A stretch of 64,000 nucleotides of DNA, from positions 1 through 64,000 of the forward strand of contig CAZEQK010000003.1 in assembly GCA_964514395.1 (NCBI GenBank). Direction: 5' to 3'. The notes under the pieces are model-generated. The model searched no databases, was not told where the DNA came from, and saw only the letters and a program-made list of their open reading frames with translations. Origin of the DNA: CAZEQK01 sp964514395. Lineage in GTDB: Bacteria; Bacillota; Bacilli; Tepidibacillales; Tepidibacillaceae. Made by a program: the position numbers and the translations under genes. Of the stretch, positions 59,317-64,000 are shown piece after piece; positions within the stretch are counted from its first letter, which is position 1, and each line of letters begins with the position of its first letter.

Positions 59317-61011
59317 TTAGTCTTTGATTACCACCAAATCATTACCAAATAGTTCTATGGCTTTTGAAACTAAGCCATCCTCAGCATTTAATGATTCTTC
59401 TTCCTGTTTTTCACCAGTGTTATCCCCTTCATCTAAAAATTGCTTCCAGTCCTTCTGCATAATATTTAATATTGAATAGGACTGATCACAAATTTCTTTA
59501 ATAACCTCTTCTATTAGAAGGCGATTATTGGGCTTGTTTGTGGTATCTTTATGCATAGCATTATTAAAAGCAATAATGATACTATCCTCTGTTACTCCAA
59601 CAGGTTCACCATTTATTAACCAAGCATGTACGGTAACCTTTTTTTCCTTAATAGTTTGTAAAATATCCGGCCATTTTCGTTTAATTTCATTAAATTTCTC
59701 ATCTAGCAATTGGTTACTCAGTCTTTTTAATTGCATGGTTACCTGACTATTTGCTATCGTTGGAGTTTTTTTTCTTTTTTCTTTTTTGGGTTCTTTTTTT
59801 GTATCTATATCTATTGCGTCAGAATTTTTTATCAATGAAGCAATTCTATTTTCGAGTTCGTCTACTTTTATTTTTAATTCATTTATTATTTTATTCGTAT
59901 TAGCTTGATCTTGTTTTTGGTAGGTAAAAATCTGTTTTGTCAGTTTAATAAATGCTACTTCCAAAATAATTCTAGATTGATTTGTTCGTTTTATTTCATA
60001 TAGGTATTGGTTTAGTACTTCAATAATGCTATATACTTGTTGATCTGAGTAAGCTTCTGCTACATTAAAAAAGTCTGGTTCAGCTGTCTCCTTATCCTTT
60101 GATTCACTCATTGAAGGAGCAGTCTTAAATAATAAGATATCTCGAAAATAATATAATAAATCCTCTAATAATTTTTCAGGATCCTTTCCCTCTTGAATCA
60201 GTTCATCAAGTTTATTTAAGACTAACGTTGTATTTTCATTTTTTATAGCTATCGCAATATCTGAGAATACTTGTTGTGAAACACGCCCTGTTACCTTCAG
60301 AACGTCATCTAATGATATCTTGTTTCCGCTGAAGGATAGAACTTGATCAAGAAGACTTAATGCGTCTCTCATGCCACCTTCTGCATGTTTAGCAATTAAA
60401 GATAACGCAGAATCCTCTATTTCATATCCATCTGATTGACAAACATGTTCTAGACTAGCTACTATTTCACTTGTTGAGATTCTTTTAAAATCAAATCTTT
60501 GACATCTTGAAATAATGGTAAGAGGTAATTTATGGGGTTCCGTTGTAGCCAATATGAAAATGACATGCTTAGGAGGTTCCTCTAATGTTTTTAATAAAGC
60601 ATTAAATGCTTCCGTCGTTAGCATGTGTACTTCATCAATAATATAGACCTTATATTTCGTTTCTGTTGGCGAAAATTTAACCTTCTCCCGTAAATCTCTT
60701 ATTTCTTCAACACCACGATTTGAAGCTGCATCAATTTCCACAACATCTAAGATGGAACCATTCGAAATACCCGTACAGGTCTTACACGTATTACATGGTT
60801 CTCCATTACTGCTTTCTTCACAGTTTACAGCTTTAGCAAATATCTTTGATGTACTTGTTTTTCCTGTTCCCCTAGGACCGCTGAATAAATAGGCATGGGA
60901 GAAACGATTTTCTTTAAGTGCATTTTTTAATGTTTTTGTTATATGGTTCTGACCTATAACGTCTTCAAATTTTTGGGGACGCCATGTACGATACAAGGCC
61001 AAATAGGTCAT
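59317..61011 (-). CDS. dnaX: DNA polymerase III gamma/tau subunit
   Basis: Clamp-loader ATPase, 564 residues. 'LYRTWRPQKFEDVIGQ' begins the AAA+ core; Walker A is 'SGPRGTGKTSTSKIFAKAV', the zinc ligands are in 'CNTCKTCTG', Walker B is 'YIIDEVHMLT' and 'LLKTLEEPPKHVIFILATT' is the sensor region. After about 370 comes a Lys-rich linker, then a tau-like C-terminal domain. I see no obvious slippery-A frameshift site. Its own promoter lies in the gap upstream. Confidence 0.96.
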   Translation of the reverse strand: MTYLALYRTWRPQKFEDVIGQNHITKTLKNALKENRFSHAYLFSGPRGTGKTSTSKIFAKAVNCEESSNGEPCNTCKTCTGISNGSILDVVEIDAASNRGVEEIRDLREKVKFSPTETKYKVYIIDEVHMLTTEAFNALLKTLEEPPKHVIFILATTEPHKLPLTIISRCQRFDFKRISTSEIVASLEHVCQSDGYEIEDSALSLIAKHAEGGMRDALSLLDQVLSFSGNKISLDDVLKVTGRVSQQVFSDIAIAIKNENTTLVLNKLDELIQEGKDPEKLLEDLLYYFRDILLFKTAPSMSESKDKETAEPDFFNVAEAYSDQQVYSIIEVLNQYLYEIKRTNQSRIILEVAFIKLTKQIFTYQKQDQANTNKIINELKIKVDELENRIASLIKNSDAIDIDTKKEPKKEKRKKTPTIANSQVTMQLKRLSNQLLDEKFNEIKRKWPDILQTIKEKKVTVHAWLINGEPVGVTEDSIIIAFNNAMHKDTTNKPNNRLLIEEVIKEICDQSYSILNIMQKDWKQFLDEGDNTGEKQEEESLNAEDGLVSKAIELFGNDLVVIKD

Positions 61012-61067
61012 ATTATTACACCTCGAAATTTAATTTTATTTATGTTCTTAAAAAGCGTTTCTTATTC

Positions 61068-61096
61068 ATTATACTAGGTATTACCCCTTATTTCAA
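61068..61096 (-). promoter_or_regulatory. dnaX promoter
   Basis: Minus-strand TTGAAA (61091-61096) and TATAAT (61068-61073), 17-base spacer, in the 102-base gap between the histidine kinase and dnaX. The -10 is consensus. Confidence 0.75.
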
Positions 61097-61113
61097 AATC
61101 AAATTATGCTTGT

Positions 61114-62547
61114 TTAGATATAAGGAATATTGACTTGGAAGGTTGTACCGTATCCTTTTGAAGAAACCCTTATACTCCCACTAATGTCATGAACAATCCT
61201 TTGGCAAATAGAAAGACCTAAACCTGTTCCTGTTTCCTTTGTTGTATAAAAAGGCTCAAAAATTTTATCATAAATATAGTTTGGTATTCCTGGTCCTGTG
61301 TCATGAATATATACTTCAACATGTCTATTTTTTTTATTAATCTTTGTAGCTATAGATAAAATACCTTCTCCAGTCATTGCCTCTATTCCGTTTTTTGCTA
61401 AATTTAAGAAGACTTGCTTCAATAGCTCGTTATCTGCAATGATAAAAGGTAAGGTCCTGTCAAGATCAAGTTGAACTTCTATATTATTTAATAGGCTTTC
61501 ATTTTTAATGATTGGAATTAACTCTTTTAACGTTTTATTAATATCTGTTGGTACATACTCAACGTCTTTTGGCTTACTAAGAAATAAGATTTCATTGACT
61601 AATTTATTAATTCTTTCGATTTCAGACAGCATAATTTGAGTATAATTTAATTCATCCACTAAACCTCTTTCTAACAGAGTTCCCTCCATTATTTGCAAGA
61701 AACCTTTGATCGATGTTAATGGATTTCTTATTTCATGTGCTGTTCCTGCTGCAATTTGACCTATCGTTTTTAAACGATCATTCTGCCTAACCTGTTGTTC
61801 TAAGGATTGTAAGTTTGTAATCTCCTTAAAAACGACATAAGCACCTACTACGATACCTTGCTCATTCCTTATGGTATTAGAGTCAATTAATAAATCATAC
61901 TTATGTTGGTTTATTGACCAAGTTACTGCGTAATTCGTTACAGTAACACCATCTAGAAGTGCTCTTTGCACGATCCTATGTTCGTCAGGTACACTGATAA
62001 ACACTTCATCAATTAATCTATTTATTACCTGCTCTTTTGATACCTTTAACAATTTACAGGCAAATGGGCTAATTTCGAATATTTGGAAATTTTTATCAAT
62101 CACAATCAATCCAATATTATTTTCATGTACAAAGCTTTGAGCAAAACTTGATAATAGGCTCACATTATTTTCTTTACTGATTTCAATAAAACCTAATGCA
62201 TATAAATTCTTTTTTAATTGGCTGGATGCAAATTTCCATACCGTAATTTTACTCATATGTAGCTCTTCATTTACATCATTCCACGAAATTAAAAGATGTC
62301 CTTCAGACGTATGGGAATCAAGCTTCTCTATAAACTCCTCTTTTGTTCCCTCATAATGAATAAAATGGGTACAGTAATTACCTATGATTTCTCTTTCTGT
62401 ATACTGTGAAGACATTAGTAAAATATGGTTTATCGCTATAATGATTCCTTCTTCATCTAATAACAAATACCCTATTGGGGAGTTATGCATATAATTAAGA
62501 ATATGTTTTAGATCGGTGTTTAACATATAACTAAAATTCTTCATCAT
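61114..62547 (-). CDS. Soluble PAS-domain sensor histidine kinase, possibly a sporulation kinase
   Basis: A 477-residue cytosolic kinase with no membrane segment. PAS domain 1 lies at about 15-65 ('PIGYLLLDEEGIIIAINHIL'), PAS domain 2 at about 135-245 ('IGLIVIDKNFQIFEISPFA'). The phosphorylated His is H271 in 'AAGTAHEIRNPLTSIKGFLQ', and the ATPase motifs are 'LLKQVFLNLAKNGIEAM', 'HDTGPGIP' and 'TGTGLGLSIC'. No response regulator is adjacent. PAS-HisKA-ATPase orphans of this type resemble the KinA/KinE group that feed Spo0F, but its role is inferred. Not at this site in B. subtilis. Confidence 0.88.
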   Translation of the reverse strand: MMKNFSYMLNTDLKHILNYMHNSPIGYLLLDEEGIIIAINHILLMSSQYTEREIIGNYCTHFIHYEGTKEEFIEKLDSHTSEGHLLISWNDVNEELHMSKITVWKFASSQLKKNLYALGFIEISKENNVSLLSSFAQSFVHENNIGLIVIDKNFQIFEISPFACKLLKVSKEQVINRLIDEVFISVPDEHRIVQRALLDGVTVTNYAVTWSINQHKYDLLIDSNTIRNEQGIVVGAYVVFKEITNLQSLEQQVRQNDRLKTIGQIAAGTAHEIRNPLTSIKGFLQIMEGTLLERGLVDELNYTQIMLSEIERINKLVNEILFLSKPKDVEYVPTDINKTLKELIPIIKNESLLNNIEVQLDLDRTLPFIIADNELLKQVFLNLAKNGIEAMTGEGILSIATKINKKNRHVEVYIHDTGPGIPNYIYDKIFEPFYTTKETGTGLGLSICQRIVHDISGSIRVSSKGYGTTFQVNIPYI

Positions 62548-62635
62548 TTTCCCTCCCTCTCTATAATTATCGAGTATATATTCGCCCTAAAAGGTGTAAC
62601 CCCTTTTTTTTTAGCATGATTTTTATAAAAAATAA

Positions 62636-62655
62636 AAACACCATAAAAGGTGTTT
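62636..62655 (-). terminator. Terminator of SRP RNA
   Basis: Stem AAACACC/GGTGTTT, loop of six, followed on the minus strand by TTATTTTTT. It lies 10 bases after the SRP RNA 3' end. Confidence 0.85.
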
Positions 62656-62665
62656 AATAATAAAG

Positions 62666-62935
62666 CCGTGCACCTATCATCGATTATAACATCCAAGCGT
62701 ACACATATAGTTAGCTCAAATTAGGCAACCCTACAACACATGAAAAATTCCACTTACCGCTGCTTCCTTCCGGACCTGACGGGGTTCATAGATTTTCATT
62801 GTATAGGACCCAATCATCAACACCACTTGTATGAGTCAGACCTTACATGAAAATAACCTTTGATAGGAATTCAATCCCGCTATAGCGGATTGCGGGTTAC
62901 AGGGCACCGCTACCTCCCCATCTAGCACGACAAAC
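62666..62935 (-). ncRNA. scr: Signal recognition particle RNA, long Bacillus type
   Basis: The S-domain hairpin sequence GTCAGGTCCGGAAGGAAGCAGC is exact on the minus strand, and the Alu-domain parts GATGGGGAGGTAGCGGTGCCC (5') and GGTTGCC...GAGCTAAC (3') match the ~270-nucleotide Bacillus scRNA, ending GGTGCACGG. With Ffh it targets membrane and secreted proteins. Ends are approximate: about 35 bases of precursor precede the mature 5' end. The dnaX-scr-tRNA-Ser neighbourhood is as in B. subtilis except for the inserted kinase gene. Confidence 0.95.
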
Positions 62936-62976
62936 TTATACACTTTTTAGATACCCATAAAAAGGGTACATTCTTC

Positions 62977-63005
62977 ATTATAATCGTTAATAAAACGATA
63001 TTCAA
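62977..63005 (-). promoter_or_regulatory. Promoter of SRP RNA
   Basis: Minus-strand TTGAAT (63000-63005) and TATAAT (62977-62982), 17-base spacer, about 40 bases before the mature RNA. Confidence 0.75.
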
Positions 63006-63027
63006 GTGGGATTCAATGGTGAATGAA

Positions 63028-63120
63028 TGGCGGAGAGGGTGGGATTTGAACCCACGGTACGGCTATATACCGTACAACGGTTTTCGAGACCGCCACCTTA
63101 AGCCACTCGGACACCTCTCC
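63028..63120 (-). tRNA. tRNA-Ser (anticodon CGA), CCA encoded
   Basis: A 93-base class II tRNA: acceptor GGAGAGG/CCTCTCC, anticodon loop CTCGAAA with CGA, long variable arm (TTGTACGG...CCGTAC), T-loop TTCAAAT, discriminator G and encoded CCA. It lies upstream of the SRP RNA gene. Confidence 0.96.
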
Positions 63121-63202
63121 CTAATCAAATGAATTGATATACAACGAAGGTTATTTTAGCATCTTCTTCAAAATAATTCAATAGTAAGCTTAAACCATTC
63201 AA

Positions 63203-64000
63203 TTACCATTTACCAATTAATTGAATGAAAATAATAATACTTCCTATGAACCATACATAATAAGAAAAAATTTTTAATGAACCAGTTTTTAATATATGCA
63301 GCATCCATCTTACTGCTACATAACCAGCTATCGCTGCTGACAGCATTCCTATTATTAAAGGAATCACTCCAATTACGCTAAGTGTACTTAACTGTTCACC
63401 ATTTAAAATTTTAAGCAATTGTAATATAACTCCTCCAAAAATGGCAGGTAAAGAAATGAGAAAGGAAAATTTTGCAGCATCTTCTTTTTTAATGCCTCTA
63501 AATAGAGAGCCTGCTATAGTTAATCCTGATCTAGAAATAGCAGGTAAAATTGCTACCCCCTGTAAGGTACCGATTATGAATGCATCCGTATAATTTATTT
63601 TTTTTAGTGCTTTTATACCTTCTTCTTTTTTAGCATCAGCAAACCATAAAATCAATCCAGTCACTAAAAACTCCCAACCAACTGTAACTCCTGTTTTCGA
63701 TATTTTTTCAAAAAAGTCTTCAAAATATAAGCCAATGATTGCAGTTGGAATCGTACCAACAATAATTAGTAAGGATAGCCTACTATACGGTTTTTTTATC
63801 ATCTGGATAATTTCTTGCCAAAAAATAATAAGTAACGAAATAAATGTCCCAAAATGTAACATCGTGTCTAAAAATAATCCTGTTTCAGATAAACCAAAAA
63901 GTTTTCTCCCTAATAAAAGATGTCCACTAGAGCTAATAGGTAGAAATTCTGTTAACCCTTGAATAATACCTAAAACAATAACCTTTATTAATTCCTCCAT
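63203..64000 (-). CDS. uppP: Undecaprenyl-diphosphatase
   Basis: A 265-residue membrane phosphatase (BacA family) that recycles undecaprenyl diphosphate for cell-wall synthesis and gives bacitracin tolerance. The N-terminal 'LGIIQGLTEFLPISSSGHLL' holds the catalytic (E/Q)xxxE and PGxSRSxxT-like partner 'LPAISRSGLTIAGSLFRG'. About eight hydrophobic segments. The start codon ends at the last base of the window, so the gene is complete but its promoter lies outside. Confidence 0.94.
   Translation of the reverse strand: MEELIKVIVLGIIQGLTEFLPISSSGHLLLGRKLFGLSETGLFLDTMLHFGTFISLLIIFWQEIIQMIKKPYSRLSLLIIVGTIPTAIIGLYFEDFFEKISKTGVTVGWEFLVTGLILWFADAKKEEGIKALKKINYTDAFIIGTLQGVAILPAISRSGLTIAGSLFRGIKKEDAAKFSFLISLPAIFGGVILQLLKILNGEQLSTLSVIGVIPLIIGMLSAAIAGYVAVRWMLHILKTGSLKIFSYYVWFIGSIIIFIQLIGKW

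Noticed and set aside
59800..60100. Programmed frameshift in dnaX producing a short gamma form
   Set aside because: I see Lys/Asn-rich codons but no clear A-A-A-A-A-A-G slippery site with a following stem, so the claim cannot be supported.
62590..62613. Plus-strand hairpin AAAAGG/CCTTTT with a run of Ts between the kinase and the SRP RNA
   Set aside because: No plus-strand gene ends nearby and the stem is short; more likely part of the kinase leader or chance.

Overview
The window is a stretch of the origin-proximal chromosome of a low-GC, endospore-forming Firmicute of the order Bacillales. Gene order matches, in reverse orientation, the well-known Bacillus subtilis block from dnaX/recR to lysS: dnaX-yaaK-recR-yaaL-bofA ... 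csfB-yaaO-tmk-yaaQ-yaaR-holB-yaaT-yabA-yabB-yazA-rsmI-abrB-metG-tatD-rnmV-rsmA-veg-sspF-ispE-purR-ridA-spoVG-glmU-prs-rplY-pth-fin-mfd-spoVT-spoVB-mazG-rqcP-yabP-yabQ-divIC-yabR-tRNAs-spoIIE-yabS-yabT-tilS-hprT-ftsH-coaX-hslO-folP-folB-folK-yazB-dusB-greA-lysS, ending at the left edge with the promoter and leader of an rRNA operon. Nearly every gene is on the minus strand, consistent with an origin to the right and transcription away from it. Sporulation genes (spoIIE, spoVT, spoVB, spoVG, sspF, yabP, yabQ, bofA, fin, csfB) show that the organism makes spores. I cannot name a species. A formate-tetrahydrofolate ligase gene, absent from B. subtilis, hints at an anaerobic or fermentative relative.

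Layout. 1-270: rRNA operon promoter and leader. 272-6030: lysS, greA, dusB and folate genes. 6046-13307: PpiC foldase, hslO, coaX, the added fhs gene, ftsH, hprT. 13436-19243: tilS, the kinase/vWA pair, spoIIE and a Spo0A-type promoter. 19309-21357: a divergent LysR/YeiH cassette. 21481-22127: a four-tRNA operon with a curious repeated spacer. 22168-37616: divIC/yabP/yabQ, rqcP-mazG-spoVB, spoVT, prsA, mfd, fin, pth, rplY, prs, glmU, spoVG. 37648-45163: ridA, purR, ispE, sspF, veg, rsmA, rnmV, tatD, metG with a methionine T-box. 45406-52881: abrB and the rsmI-to-yaaO run, including the DNA polymerase and RicT genes. 53057-57466: csfB, a degenerate nucleotide-sugar dehydrogenase-like gene and a plus-strand pabA-pabB-pabC operon. 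57587-64000: bofA, yaaL, recR, yaaK, dnaX, an orphan histidine kinase, SRP RNA, tRNA-Ser and uppP.

How it works together. Folate synthesis is split between folP/folB/folK and the distant pabABC, and fhs draws on the same cofactor pool. The sporulation pathway can be followed from control (abrB and spoIIE promoters carrying Spo0A-type boxes, a sigma-H-like spoVG promoter) through compartment checkpoints (spoIIE phosphatase, fin, csfB, bofA) to coat, cortex and DNA protection genes (yabP, yabQ, spoVB, spoVT, sspF).

I found no CRISPR array, defence island, prophage or intact insertion sequence. The least ordinary items are a degenerate UDP-glucose-dehydrogenase-like protein next to csfB, hairpin-forming ~73-bp repeats between two tRNA genes, a structured 150-bp segment after prsA, a diverged repeat pair bracketing folP where cysK-pabBAC are missing, the permuted vWA protein YabS, and a LexA-like palindrome upstream of spoIIE.
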